The notes under the pieces: generated by a model
What the model saw: the letters and a program-made list of their open reading frames with translations, nothing else
Database searches by the model: none
Told to the model about the DNA's origin: nothing
In this document: positions 7,109 to 15,909 of the stretch, in pieces
Layout of the letters: each line of letters starts with the position of its first letter
Position numbering within the stretch: the stretch's first letter is position 1
From: Ruminococcus sp.
GTDB lineage: Bacteria > Bacillota > Clostridia > Oscillospirales > Ruminococcaceae
NCBI GenBank assembly: GCA_015066785.1
Contig: SVNT01000004.1
Coordinates: 1-64,000, forward strand
Reading direction: 5' to 3'
Length of the DNA: 64,000 nucleotides
Program-made: the position numbers and the translations under genes

Positions 7109-9049
7109 TTATATCGCACCTCCCGTTGACGGCAGAGCCGGAGGAGTAAATCTCTCCACGTAGGAGATAAGCTCAGCAACATTAAGCGGCAGTGAGAAGA
7201 AATATCCTTGCGCAAGGTCGCAGGGGAGCTTTGATATCGAGTTGAAGGTATTCTTGTTTTCGATACCCTCTACCATTGTGTTCATGCCGAGGTCTTTTAC
7301 GAGTGACAGCGTGCTTTCAAGCGTGATGTACGCCTTCGGGTTTTCCGCCGCCGCATGAACGATGTCCCTGTTGATTTTTATCACATTAAGCGGGAGCGTA
7401 TAGATGTACGAGATATTTGAATATCCCGCACCGTAATTTTCAAGGCAGAACATAGCACCGTTGTCGCTGAATGTGTGGATGTAATTCTCCACGGCGTTTG
7501 CGGCGGATATGATAATGCTCTCGGAAATTCTGAAGCAGATTTTCTTCGGGTCGATGTGATAGAGGTTCATAAGACGGCGGAATTTTTCCGCAACGCCGTA
7601 CTGTACGCACTGCACAGCCGAAAGGCTTATTGAAATATAGTCTATACCGAGAGATTCAAATCTTGAACTTGAGATGAAACGGCAGACGTTCTCGAAAATA
7701 ATGTCACCGATGTGGATGATGTATCCCAGCTTTTCCGCTATCGGCAGGAATTCGTCGGGGTAGATATGACCAAGCTCATCGTCGTAGATGCGTATTGTCG
7801 CCTCTGCGGAAACTATGCGCCTGTCGGCTGTCGAGTAGACGGGAGTGTACATAACCTCAAGATTGTTCGAGCTGAGGGCTTTCTTGAGGGCGTCCTCCAT
7901 CATCTTGGAACGCTTGATTTTGTCTATTCCGATGTCTTCTGCACTTACAACAGCATTGTCGGTCTTGTTGTAGGAGAAGTAACGGATTAAATCCTGCGCC
8001 TCTGTCGGTGTTGCGGCGTTGTCGGGGCATCCGATACTGCACACACGGGCAGAGAGGATAATCGCACCGTCGGAAACCTCCCACGGTTTTTCGAAGCGCT
8101 CTATAATTTTGTGCGAAAGGTCGCTCGCCATCTTGGCGTTTACGCCGTAAATCTCTATACAGAAAGAGCAGTTCTCTGTACGGTAAATGAGAGCGTATTC
8201 GTCGATAGTACGCAGATAATCATGCACGCCCTTTATCATTTCGTTTATCTGACGTGCACCGAATGTACTTTCGATGAGTTCAAAATCGTCAACCGTTACG
8301 TAGAGAAGATAAAAACGCTTTTTGAGAGAGAAGTTATACTTCATAACGGTGTTGAATGCAGAATTGTTGTACGCCCCCGAAATGTTGTCGATGAATGTAC
8401 GGGGGTTCTGTATCGTGAAGAAAAGGAACAGCAGACAAAGTGCAATCGAGCAGGTTTCAATCGGGGAGGCAGGTATGAAATACTGCACAACCGCACCGAG
8501 AGAAGTCGAAATGCATATAAGATACAGCGATATTCGCTTGAGGAGAGTATAGTCGTTGTAATTTTTTGAAACATAGATGATGAGGAAAAGCATGTAGTAA
8601 ATCATTATCGCATAGACAATGGGAAGATGCTTTTCACGGACATATGCCCCTTCGGGAGTTATCGAGAAGAATAAATGCGTGAACGGTGATGACGCCGCCA
8701 TGACAGCCGCCGCTGCGGCAGGCAGGAATATAGCCGCTTTCATCGGTGCGGAAATCTCGTGCGGGAGCTTTCTGAATGCCACGGCGTAGAGTATCAGCAT
8801 AGGCATACACATAACGTGAGGCACATAGTAGCACACCGCCGCTATCGCACGGGGTATCATCGACGGGAAGAACGAGTCGATTAAAATACTGATGATATTG
8901 AATGCCGATGCGGCAACATTCAGTCTGAGAGCAATCAGAAAAACCTTGTTCTGATATATCGGGAGCTTTCTTGACGGGCGGAAATAATATTCGATTACTA
9001 TTGCCATACAGATACTTGCAATTTCATAGCTGAAATCTTTTAAAAGCAT
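7109..9049 (-). CDS. Membrane EAL-like protein, catalytically degenerate
   Basis: This 646-residue paralogue of the downstream gene has the same layout: a helical membrane N-terminus, a degenerate GGDEF-like domain and a C-terminal EAL domain. Metal ligands are altered. EAL reads EATIRI, the NLS asparagine is serine (ISISLS), and DDFGTG reads ENYGAG near 535, so both aspartates are lost. The lysine (VIKINRD), the EGIE motif and AQGYFF remain. It is therefore unlikely to hydrolyse c-di-GMP and may bind it or regulate its partner. It is first in a two-gene operon with a promoter at 9091-9119, starting after AAAGGAGGCGGG. Confidence 0.88.
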   Translation of the reverse strand: MLLKDFSYEIASICMAIVIEYYFRPSRKLPIYQNKVFLIALRLNVAASAFNIISILIDSFFPSMIPRAIAAVCYYVPHVMCMPMLILYAVAFRKLPHEISAPMKAAIFLPAAAAAVMAASSPFTHLFFSITPEGAYVREKHLPIVYAIMIYYMLFLIIYVSKNYNDYTLLKRISLYLICISTSLGAVVQYFIPASPIETCSIALCLLFLFFTIQNPRTFIDNISGAYNNSAFNTVMKYNFSLKKRFYLLYVTVDDFELIESTFGARQINEMIKGVHDYLRTIDEYALIYRTENCSFCIEIYGVNAKMASDLSHKIIERFEKPWEVSDGAIILSARVCSIGCPDNAATPTEAQDLIRYFSYNKTDNAVVSAEDIGIDKIKRSKMMEDALKKALSSNNLEVMYTPVYSTADRRIVSAEATIRIYDDELGHIYPDEFLPIAEKLGYIIHIGDIIFENVCRFISSSRFESLGIDYISISLSAVQCVQYGVAEKFRRLMNLYHIDPKKICFRISESIIISAANAVENYIHTFSDNGAMFCLENYGAGYSNISYIYTLPLNVIKINRDIVHAAAENPKAYITLESTLSLVKDLGMNTMVEGIENKNTFNSISKLPCDLAQGYFFSLPLNVAELISYVERFTPPALPSTGGAI

Positions 9050-9090
9050 ATATTTTCCCGCCTCCTTTATATAAAGATACTTATATAAAA

Positions 9091-9119
9091 ATTATACTAT
9101 ATTCACTATTAAAAAGCAA
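9091..9119 (-). promoter_or_regulatory. Promoter of the EAL operon
   Basis: On the minus strand TTGCTT (9114-9119) and TATAAT (9091-9096) are separated by 17 nt, 42 nt before the start at 9049. Confidence 0.75.
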
Positions 9120-9180
9120 TACAATCTATGAATTTTGACATATCATACAAATGGAAACGGCGTTTTTCGGCAATGGGCGA

Positions 9181-9209
9181 AAAAAACTGCCGCAGTATCC
9201 CTGCGGCAG
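9181..9209 (-). terminator. Terminator of the rfb operon
   Basis: The stem CTGCCGCAG/CTGCGGCAG (9187-9209) is followed on the minus strand by TTTTTT (9181-9186). It lies 15 nt after the rfbB stop. Confidence 0.9.
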
Positions 9210-9223
9210 TGCGATATTTCGTC

Positions 9224-10234
9224 TTATTTTGTAAAAAGAGAGGACTTTTTGTACTCTCCCGACAGGATATCTTCCCACCATTTGCGGTTTTCGAGATACC
9301 ACTGTATCGTTGTTTTTATTCCGTCGGAGAATTTTGTTTCGGGTGACCAGCCAAGCTCCTTTCCGATTTTTGTCGGGTCGATGGCATAGCGCAGGTCGTG
9401 GCCCTTTCTGTCCTCGACGTAGGTGATGAGAGTTTCGGGCTTGCCGAGCTCCCTGCAGATGAGCTTTACTATGTCGATGTTCTTCATTTCGTTGTGACCG
9501 CCGACGTTGTACACCTCGCCGATTTTCCCGTTGTGGATAATCATATCTATCGCACGGCAGTGGTCGCCGACATAAAGCCAGTCACGGATGTTTTCGCCGT
9601 TGCCGTAGACGGGCAGAGGCTTGTCTGCGAGGGCGTTTGTTATCATCAGGGGTATCAGCTTTTCGGGGAAGTGATACGGCCCGTAGTTATTGGAACAGCG
9701 GCTTATCGTTGCGGGAAATCCGAAGGTGCGGCAGTAGGCAAGCACCAGAAGGTCTGCCGACGCCTTGCTTGCGGAGTAGGGGCTTGATGTGTGTATCGGG
9801 GTATCCTCCGTGAAGAAAAGGTCGGGGCGGTCAAGCGGCAGGTCGCCGTAGACCTCGTCGGTTGAAACCTGATGATACCTCGGCACATTGTATTCACGGC
9901 AGGCGTCCATAAGCACCTGCGTTCCGATAACATTCGTCGTCAGAAAAACCGACGGGTTCTCTATGCTGCGGTCAACGTGCGACTCTGCGGCAAAGTTCAC
10001 CACGATGTCGGGTTTTTCCTCAGCGAAAAGACGGTATACACCCTCACGGTCGGTAATGTCGCCGTGTACAAAGCGGAAATCCGGGTTTTCTGCAACATCA
10101 CGGAGAGTTTCCCTGTTGCCCGCATAGGTGAGTGCGTCAAGGCAGACTATGCGGTAGTCAGGGTATTTTTTCAGCATATAATGCACGAAATTTCCGCCTA
10201 TAAAGCCTGCACCGCCCGTAACGATTATCGTCAT
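9224..10234 (-). CDS. rfbB: dTDP-glucose 4,6-dehydratase
   Basis: This 336-residue extended short-chain dehydrogenase makes dTDP-4-dehydro-6-deoxyglucose from dTDP-glucose in the cytosol. It shows the NAD-binding motif TGGAGFIGGNF at the N-terminus, STDEVYGDL, and the catalytic YSASKAS (Y-x-x-x-K). GENIRDWLYVGDH and the length are typical of RfbB/RmlB. It is the last gene of the operon GT-rfbA-rfbC-rfbB and follows AAAGGA. Confidence 0.96.
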   Translation of the reverse strand: MTIIVTGGAGFIGGNFVHYMLKKYPDYRIVCLDALTYAGNRETLRDVAENPDFRFVHGDITDREGVYRLFAEEKPDIVVNFAAESHVDRSIENPSVFLTTNVIGTQVLMDACREYNVPRYHQVSTDEVYGDLPLDRPDLFFTEDTPIHTSSPYSASKASADLLVLAYCRTFGFPATISRCSNNYGPYHFPEKLIPLMITNALADKPLPVYGNGENIRDWLYVGDHCRAIDMIIHNGKIGEVYNVGGHNEMKNIDIVKLICRELGKPETLITYVEDRKGHDLRYAIDPTKIGKELGWSPETKFSDGIKTTIQWYLENRKWWEDILSGEYKKSSLFTK

Positions 10235-10254
10235 AAGAACAATCCTTTCAAGAA

Positions 10255-10815
10255 TTAATCGAAGAAAAAGTCAAGTCTGTCAAATGTGGGGAGGAGCCTG
10301 TCCTTGTCGGAAAGTATAACCTTTGTCCCCTCGGGAATCTGCCAGTCTACGCCGACAGTCTTGTCGTCCCACGCAATTCCGCCCTCGTCGTCGGGGCAGT
10401 AGAGTCTTGTGCATTTGTAGGAGAATGTTGCGCTTTCGGACTTGACGAAAAATCCGTGCGCAAACCCTTCCGGAATATAGAACATCTTCTTGTTCTCGGC
10501 GGAAAGCGTCACTCCGTACCATTTTCCGAAGGTTGCGGAGGATTTCCGCATATCGACGGCAACATCGTAGACCTCACCCTCGGTACAGCGCACAAGCTTA
10601 CCCTGCGGATTTTTCTTCTGAAAGTGAAGACCACGGAGTACCCCTCTGCACGAACGGGATTCGTTGTCCTGCACGAAATCGACGGTTATGCCGTTGTCGT
10701 GAAATTCCTGCTTGTTGTAGGTTTCTGAAAAATACCCACGGCTGTCGCCGAAAATCGTCGGCGTGATGACATAAGCATCGCAGAGTGGGGTTTTCTCGAA
10801 TGTGAATTTTGCCAT
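10255..10815 (-). CDS. rfbC: dTDP-4-dehydrorhamnose 3,5-epimerase
   Basis: This 186-residue cupin-fold epimerase has SRGYFSETYNKQEF, QDNESRSCRGVLRGLHFQ with the catalytic His, and PEGFAHGFFV. It converts the RfbB product towards dTDP-L-rhamnose. It sits between rfbA and rfbB, with a start after CTAGGAG. The last enzyme of the pathway, the RfbD reductase, is not in this window. Confidence 0.96.
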   Translation of the reverse strand: MAKFTFEKTPLCDAYVITPTIFGDSRGYFSETYNKQEFHDNGITVDFVQDNESRSCRGVLRGLHFQKKNPQGKLVRCTEGEVYDVAVDMRKSSATFGKWYGVTLSAENKKMFYIPEGFAHGFFVKSESATFSYKCTRLYCPDDEGGIAWDDKTVGVDWQIPEGTKVILSDKDRLLPTFDRLDFFFD

Positions 10816-10824
10816 TTTGCTCTC

Positions 10825-11709
10825 CTAGTAGTGAATTTTGTTCTCGGCAACACGGGAAAGGTGTCTGCCGTAGGGAGAATTTCCGTACAGGCGTGAAATT
10901 TCCGTCAGCTTGTCTGCAGAAATCCAGCCGTTCTTGTATGCTATTTCCTCGGGTACCGAAATACCGATGCCCTGCCTTGCCGACAGCATACGGACAAAAT
11001 CCGACGCCTCGCAAAGACTGTCGGGAGTGCCTGCGTCAAGCCACGCAAACCCTCTTCCGAGCTTGCGGACAGAGAGCTTTCCCGCCGTGAGATAAAGCAT
11101 ATTGAGGTCGGTAATTTCAAGCTCGCCCCTTGCAGACGGGGTAAGCGTCTTTGCGCAGGAGCATACATCCTTATCGTAGAAATAAAGTCCCGTCACGCAG
11201 TAGTTTGACTTCGGTTTTTTCGGCTTTTCCTCGATGGAAAGTGCGTTGCCGTTTTCGTCAAACTCAACCACGCCGAATCTTTCGGGGTCGGTGACATAGT
11301 ACCCGAAAACCGAGCTTTTTCCGTTTTCGGCATCTGCGACAGCCTCTTGCAGTATCTTCGAAAAGCCGTTGCCGTAGAAGATATTGTCGCCGAGAATCAT
11401 AGCGCAGGCGTCACCGTCGATGAATTTTTCGCCGATGATGAAAGCCTCCGCAAGACCGTTGGGGTGAGGCTGTTCCTCGTACGAAAGAGAAATTCCGAAA
11501 CGCTCGCCGTTGCCGAGGAGCTTTCTGAAATTCGGCAGGTCGTCGGGCGTGGATATTATCAGTATGTCACGAACCCCCGCAAGCATAAGCGTTGAGAGGG
11601 GATAGTATATCATAGGCTTGTCGTACACGGGGAGAAGCTGCTTGCTCGTCACGGTTGTGAGAGGGTATAGCCTCGTTCCCGAACCGCCCGCAAGAATTAT
11701 TCCTTTCAT
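10825..11709 (-). CDS. rfbA: Glucose-1-phosphate thymidylyltransferase
   Basis: This 294-residue nucleotidyltransferase makes dTDP-glucose from glucose 1-phosphate and dTTP. It begins [18 protein letters not shown], with the signature GGxGTRLxP, and shows [18 protein letters not shown] and [15 protein letters not shown]. The start at 11709 follows AGAGGTG; a GTG three codons upstream overlaps that ribosome site. Its glucose 1-phosphate could come from the two phosphorylases encoded later in the window. Confidence 0.96.
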   Translation of the reverse strand: MKGIILAGGSGTRLYPLTTVTSKQLLPVYDKPMIYYPLSTLMLAGVRDILIISTPDDLPNFRKLLGNGERFGISLSYEEQPHPNGLAEAFIIGEKFIDGDACAMILGDNIFYGNGFSKILQEAVADAENGKSSVFGYYVTDPERFGVVEFDENGNALSIEEKPKKPKSNYCVTGLYFYDKDVCSCAKTLTPSARGELEITDLNMLYLTAGKLSVRKLGRGFAWLDAGTPDSLCEASDFVRMLSARQGIGISVPEEIAYKNGWISADKLTEISRLYGNSPYGRHLSRVAENKIHY

Positions 11710-11724
11710 AGAAAGCACCTCTTA

Positions 11725-13410
11725 TCAGTTAAGGTTGAAGGTTTCCTTTTCGGCAATGCCGAGAGCCATACGGAAGTCGATGATTTCCTCGTCATTCGGG
11801 CAGAGCTTTTCGTATTCGGCAAGGGTCTTTTCCGCCTCTGCCTCGTGACCGTCGTCAATCAGTCGTCTTATGTTTTCCTTGACGGTCTTTGCAAGCATTT
11901 CAAACTCGCTGTTCGTGCCCTGCTTTTCAGCGGAATCGGGCACACGCAGTGATGACGCCGCAATGTACTTGATGAGGTTTTTGAGTTCGGGTGCCTGACG
12001 TACAAGCTCCTTGAGTTCTTTTATTATTGCAATCTTACGCTCGTCGGAGAGTGTGCCTCTCGTTTCGACAAAAATCTTGAGCGCAGATATTACGGGTGCG
12101 GGGAATTTCTGCTTTATCAGTGCGGCTGTTATCTTTTCGCCGTCATTTCCGTGAGTGATGTGCCTGAGCAGAGAGTTGAAGAACGACTGTCTGTACATGA
12201 TATCCGAAAACTCCGACAAAAGCGATGCCGCATAGCTGAAGTTCATCAGCCCGTGCATAATGAGAAGCTCCTGCTTTATGCGGATGTGGATGTAGTTCTC
12301 GTTGTCCATATATTTTTTCAGCGGGAGATTTTTCAGCAGCGCCCTTGCGGTGTTGTATTTATCCGACTTGATAGCGGCGATTACCGCATTGTTGACGCAG
12401 CCTATCATCTTCGCTTCGGAAGTGAACGACATCGAGGTCAGAAGCGTGTCGAGGGTACGGTACTGCCCCTTGACAAAGCCCTGGTACATCTTTATGTATG
12501 ATGAGTATGCGTCAATTGCGACGGAGTAATTCTTTTTCGCAAAGTTGATATAACCCTTGCAGGCATAGACATCAATATCTGTGCCCATAGGCTCGTGAAC
12601 TGTGCTGAGATATTCGTCGATATATTCAAGTGCCTCGTCGTATCTGTCATATGCGGTGAGGTGCTTTATCCGCTTGAAACAAAGCGTATAGTATGAGTAA
12701 TGGTTCAGCTTCTTTGCGACGTCTATACCCTGAGCGATGTATTCAAGGCTCTTTTCAGGCTCGAATATTGCGGTCGCCTCCGAAAGCTGAAGGTATACCA
12801 TCGGGTCGTCGGCACGGTTTTCAAGCTCCTTGAGGAGAAGGGGATAGTTACGCTCATACTTACTGCGGCTGAGGGCGTTGTCGGGGTCGGAAACATATCC
12901 GAAGTGGTCGACACGTGCCTCTATCTGCTTTACGGGTACGGAGAAATCCGAAAAATGCTCGTGAATTACGCCGATGAATTTCGTTCCGGGATTTTTTCTT
13001 GTAAGTCGGGGCGCAAAGAACAGGGTGTACATATTCGCCTCAACATCGGAATAGTTGCGGAACGAAAGCGTTGCGGAGCAGTATTCCCTGTACTCTCCCG
13101 AAAGGAAGAAGTCTGCGATTTTTTCAGGCTCCATAATAACCTCGTCGGCGTCAAGGAACATAAACCATTCGCCCGCAGCGGCGTCAAGGGATACATTTCT
13201 TGCAGCGGCGAAATCGTTGCACCACTCAAAATGAAGTATCCTGTCGGTGTAGGTCTTTGCTATTTCAACACTGCGGTCGGTTGAGCCCGTGTCGGTTATA
13301 ATAAGCTCCGCCTCGCCGTTCATCATATCGAGGAGCGACTTTATTCCGTCAAGACAGCGTGGGAGATTTTCTTCTTCGTTCTTGATAATCATTCCGATTG
13401 ATAAAAGCAT
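11725..13410 (-). CDS. GT2 glycosyltransferase with TPR-like C-terminus
   Basis: The first 220 or so residues of this 561-residue protein form a GT2 fold. It opens with LLSIGMIIKNEEENLPRCL and has TDTGSTDRSVEIA, the acceptor-side segment WCNDFAAARN and a DxD-like FLDADEV near 90. The rest is helical and rich in TPR-like pairs (for example YDEALEYIDEYL). This architecture occurs in Firmicutes transferases acting on proteins or surface glycans. It is first in the operon with rfbA, rfbC and rfbB, so use of a dTDP-deoxysugar is possible but unproven. The start follows CGGAGGA. Confidence 0.88.
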   Translation of the reverse strand: MLLSIGMIIKNEEENLPRCLDGIKSLLDMMNGEAELIITDTGSTDRSVEIAKTYTDRILHFEWCNDFAAARNVSLDAAAGEWFMFLDADEVIMEPEKIADFFLSGEYREYCSATLSFRNYSDVEANMYTLFFAPRLTRKNPGTKFIGVIHEHFSDFSVPVKQIEARVDHFGYVSDPDNALSRSKYERNYPLLLKELENRADDPMVYLQLSEATAIFEPEKSLEYIAQGIDVAKKLNHYSYYTLCFKRIKHLTAYDRYDEALEYIDEYLSTVHEPMGTDIDVYACKGYINFAKKNYSVAIDAYSSYIKMYQGFVKGQYRTLDTLLTSMSFTSEAKMIGCVNNAVIAAIKSDKYNTARALLKNLPLKKYMDNENYIHIRIKQELLIMHGLMNFSYAASLLSEFSDIMYRQSFFNSLLRHITHGNDGEKITAALIKQKFPAPVISALKIFVETRGTLSDERKIAIIKELKELVRQAPELKNLIKYIAASSLRVPDSAEKQGTNSEFEMLAKTVKENIRRLIDDGHEAEAEKTLAEYEKLCPNDEEIIDFRMALGIAEKETFNLN

Positions 13411-13474
13411 AAATATATCCTCCGAAAAAAGTATTCGTCATTCATATTGTGCCCGATTTTAATGTTCAGAAAAT

Positions 13475-13503
13475 ATTATACCATATATTGACCCTTAAAA
13501 CAA
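13475..13503 (-). promoter_or_regulatory. Promoter of the GT-rfbACB operon
   Basis: On the minus strand TTGTTT (13498-13503) and TATAAT (13475-13480) have a 17-nt spacer, 65 nt upstream of the start codon. Confidence 0.75.
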
Positions 13504-13527
13504 GTGCAAAAAAATGAAGAAAACCCC

Positions 13528-13556
13528 TTGAAATCCGTGCATTTCGGTGATATAAT
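13528..13556 (+). promoter_or_regulatory. Promoter of the HExxH gene
   Basis: TTGAAA (13528-13533) and TATAAT (13551-13556) are separated by 17 nt. The start at 13598 follows CAAGGAGGTG. Confidence 0.85.
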
Positions 13557-13597
13557 ATAAGTGGATAAATCCGACAACGATACAAGGAGGTGTCGCT

Positions 13598-14149
13598 ATG
13601 CTTGGAGGTATTGCAGGAGCGGGAGTAGGGCTTTCCGACACAAGAAACCCCTATACTTCATACCACACAGTCGGCAGACCGCAGTTCAACACAACCGACG
13701 CTATGTCAAAGCTGTATAAAGCCAACGGTCAGGACAATGCTCACGGTGCGGGAAAAACCGACGAAAACGGACATAAATCCTTAGGCAAGTTCAAGGACGG
13801 CTTCGAAAAGGAAGAATGTCAGACCTGCGAAAACAGGCGCTATCAGGACGAATCGAACGACAACGGCGTTTCATTCCAGTCGCCGACAAAGCTCTCAAAG
13901 GGCGAAGCGGCAGCTGCCGTAAAGGGTCACGAAATGGAACACGTCAACCGCAATAAAGCAAAGGCTGAGCGTGAGGGAAAAGAAATCGTCTCACAGACCG
14001 TAACGATAAAGACGGGAATCTGCCCCGAATGCGGAGAGCAGTATATAGCAGGCGGCGAGACACGAACAACCATACGAGGAAAATACGATGTCGGCAAGCC
14101 CGAGGGTGATGTCGCACAGAAGGGTCTGAAATTCGACTCGGTAGCATAA
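13598..14149 (+). CDS. HExxH putative zinc metallopeptidase-like protein (SprA-related)
   Basis: This 183-residue protein has a gly-rich N-terminus, the pair CQTCENRRYQDESND near 85-100, an HExxH helix in KGHEMEHVNRNKAKAE near 108-123, and CPECGEQY later. This order matches the small SprA-related or CJM1_0395-type putative metalloproteases. Histidines and the glutamate suggest zinc binding, but proteolysis is not shown for the family as far as I know. No signal peptide is apparent. It has its own promoter and terminator. Confidence 0.7.
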   Translation: MLGGIAGAGVGLSDTRNPYTSYHTVGRPQFNTTDAMSKLYKANGQDNAHGAGKTDENGHKSLGKFKDGFEKEECQTCENRRYQDESNDNGVSFQSPTKLSKGEAAAAVKGHEMEHVNRNKAKAEREGKEIVSQTVTIKTGICPECGEQYIAGGETRTTIRGKYDVGKPEGDVAQKGLKFDSVA

Positions 14150-14160
14150 AATCGCAAAAC

Positions 14161-14190
14161 AAAAGCACGGTAGAGATACCGTGCTTTTTT
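14161..14190. terminator. Bidirectional terminator
   Basis: AAAAGCACGGTA/TACCGTGCTTTTTT separates the convergent HExxH and lipoprotein genes. The same stem is used at 22241-22270, so this terminator sequence bounds both ends of the lipoprotein plus phage-cluster segment. Confidence 0.9.
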
Positions 14191-14197
14191 ATTTTAC

Positions 14198-15265
14198 CTA
14201 TTCTGCTTCCTGCTCCGAAGCGGAAGTCGTTTCTTCAGCGGGGTAGTTCTTCATTCCGTCGCCACGGATATCCCCGTCGCCGACAGAATACTGTACCACT
14301 TCGCAGTCAAGTGCTATGGTTTCAAGCATATTCACGAAGTTATTGAGTGCTACGGGAACAGCCTCGTCGTTGCAGGCGAATGAGAAGTATCGGTTTTTCG
14401 TCACTCCCGAAAGGAAGAAGTAATCCCCCTCGTTGCCCTCTGCCAGAACCGTGCCGTCGGGTTGCCAGTCAACAGCGAGGAAATTGAGATTTTCGTCTAT
14501 AACCGCAAGTTTCTCTTCGTCAAGCAGGAACTTGCGGTTTTCGTAATATGTGTCGTTTACTGCGGAGTATCTTATCGACAGAAAAGCCTCGCCGTTTTCC
14601 TTATATACGATATGGTGCGAACGGTAGTCGTTTGTCACTCCGTCAGGGGCGTGGTACCACATAACCTCGGTGATTATTTCGCAGTCGGAGTTGACGGTGT
14701 TGAACATTATCATCTTCTCGGAAATATCGCCGACACGGTTTTTGTCAAGCTCCGCAAAAAAGCAGATGTACGCCATAGCGTCACAGCCGATTTCGGGGGT
14801 GATAACGGGTACGGAAATCGTCACGGCACCGTACTGCATAAACGCCGTCGTGTCCTCGGTGAGAATCTGCACAGAGGAACTGGGGTAAGACGCCGCCGTG
14901 TAGAAGAGAACATTCTCCTCGAAGAATTTCTCGTCGTAGTCGTAGAATTTCTCGGGAACGCCGTTGGGGTAGTTCGGGGCGATGACATTTTCTATGAACT
15001 CCGACAGCTCGTCATAGTCGGAGAAGAGCTTATTCTTGTCCTCCTCCGTGTTGTCGATGTCGCACACGCTTGCGTCGTAGGCTGTCAGCACAACGCCGAT
15101 TTCCTGCATAGCGAACGGGTCGGCGGGTTCAGGCTCACCTATTGCCGTTTCCGAAGGGTGTATTGTAGTCACGGGTACTTCGGGGTATACAGGCTGTGGT
15201 TCAAAAGTCCGTGTGCAGCCCGTAAGAAGAACAAATGCCGTAAGAACAAAAATCAGTTTTTTCAT
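14198..15265 (-). CDS. Lipoprotein of unknown function
   Basis: The 355-residue protein starts with a lipoprotein signal, MKKLIFVLTAFVLLTGC, with the lipobox cysteine at residue 17. A short Pro/Glu/Thr-rich linker leads to a long acidic extracellular region with many aromatic residues. No catalytic motif is recognised. The start follows AAGGAGG, and an extended -10 (TGGTATAAT) lies at about 15297. It is divergent from the phage-like cluster. Confidence 0.8.
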   Translation of the reverse strand: MKKLIFVLTAFVLLTGCTRTFEPQPVYPEVPVTTIHPSETAIGEPEPADPFAMQEIGVVLTAYDASVCDIDNTEEDKNKLFSDYDELSEFIENVIAPNYPNGVPEKFYDYDEKFFEENVLFYTAASYPSSSVQILTEDTTAFMQYGAVTISVPVITPEIGCDAMAYICFFAELDKNRVGDISEKMIMFNTVNSDCEIITEVMWYHAPDGVTNDYRSHHIVYKENGEAFLSIRYSAVNDTYYENRKFLLDEEKLAVIDENLNFLAVDWQPDGTVLAEGNEGDYFFLSGVTKNRYFSFACNDEAVPVALNNFVNMLETIALDCEVVQYSVGDGDIRGDGMKNYPAEETTSASEQEAE

Positions 15266-15350
15266 TTTTTAAACCTCCTTCAAAGGTACTCTGTTAATTA
15301 TACCATATAAACGGGTAAAATTTTTCAAAAATAAAAAAATTTTTTCAGAA

Positions 15351-15375
15351 GTTGCACATTCCTGTGCAACTTTTT
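15351..15375 (+). terminator. Terminator-like hairpin ahead of the phage-head cluster
   Basis: GTTGCACA/TGTGCAAC with a TTCC loop is followed by TTTTT. It sits 49 nt before terS and would block readthrough or act as an attenuator. I see no good promoter between it and terS. Confidence 0.6.
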
Positions 15376-15423
15376 CCCGTTTCGGAGCTATAAGTGAAAG
15401 GCATTGAAAGGAGAGAACAAAAA

Positions 15424-15909
15424 ATGGGACTTATTCTCGACGAGCAGGAAAAGCTCCTGTGCAGGTATTACGCCGAGGTCGGAAACATCACCGAGGCGGC
15501 GGTTCTTGCGGGATATTCACCCGAGGAGGCGTTCGCAAAAGGCTCGGAAATACTGACGAGGTCGTCGGCAATGCGGCTGGTAAAACGCCAGAGAAAGCTG
15601 ACGGGAGGCGGAATTGACGAAATCCGCTCGGCTCTCAGGAGGATTATCTTCGGGCAGGCAAACGACGCCGTCGGTGCGGTGATTTCCGAAAGCGGTGAAA
15701 ACTGCGGCACGGACTTTTTCTCGGTAAGCGAGATAAAGAGGGTCAAGGGCGGCGGAGTGGAGGTAAAGCTCGTCGACAAGCTGGACGCACTCAGGCTCTA
15801 TTATGAGCTGGAATGCCGTGCGGAAACCCTCGGCAGAAGCGAGAGCTTCTTCTCGGCGCTTGCAAAAACGGAATGTCCTTCGTCGGAAGGGGATGATATC
15901 CCTGAATAG
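15424..15909 (+). CDS. Phage terminase small subunit
   Basis: The protein has 161 residues. Its N-terminal helix-turn-helix region (EQEKLLCRYYAEVGNITEAA and AGYSPEEAFAKGSEILTR) is typical of terminase small subunits that recognise packaging DNA. The start at 15424 follows GAAAGGAGAG; an upstream GTG at 15394 is less likely. Its 3' end overlaps the large subunit gene by 17 nt. Confidence 0.85.
   Translation: MGLILDEQEKLLCRYYAEVGNITEAAVLAGYSPEEAFAKGSEILTRSSAMRLVKRQRKLTGGGIDEIRSALRRIIFGQANDAVGAVISESGENCGTDFFSVSEIKRVKGGGVEVKLVDKLDALRLYYELECRAETLGRSESFFSALAKTECPSSEGDDIPE

Noticed and set aside
12700-13284. Long open frame antisense to the TPR glycosyltransferase
   Set aside because: It is a shadow of strong codon bias on the coding strand, with no ribosome site or recognisable protein features.
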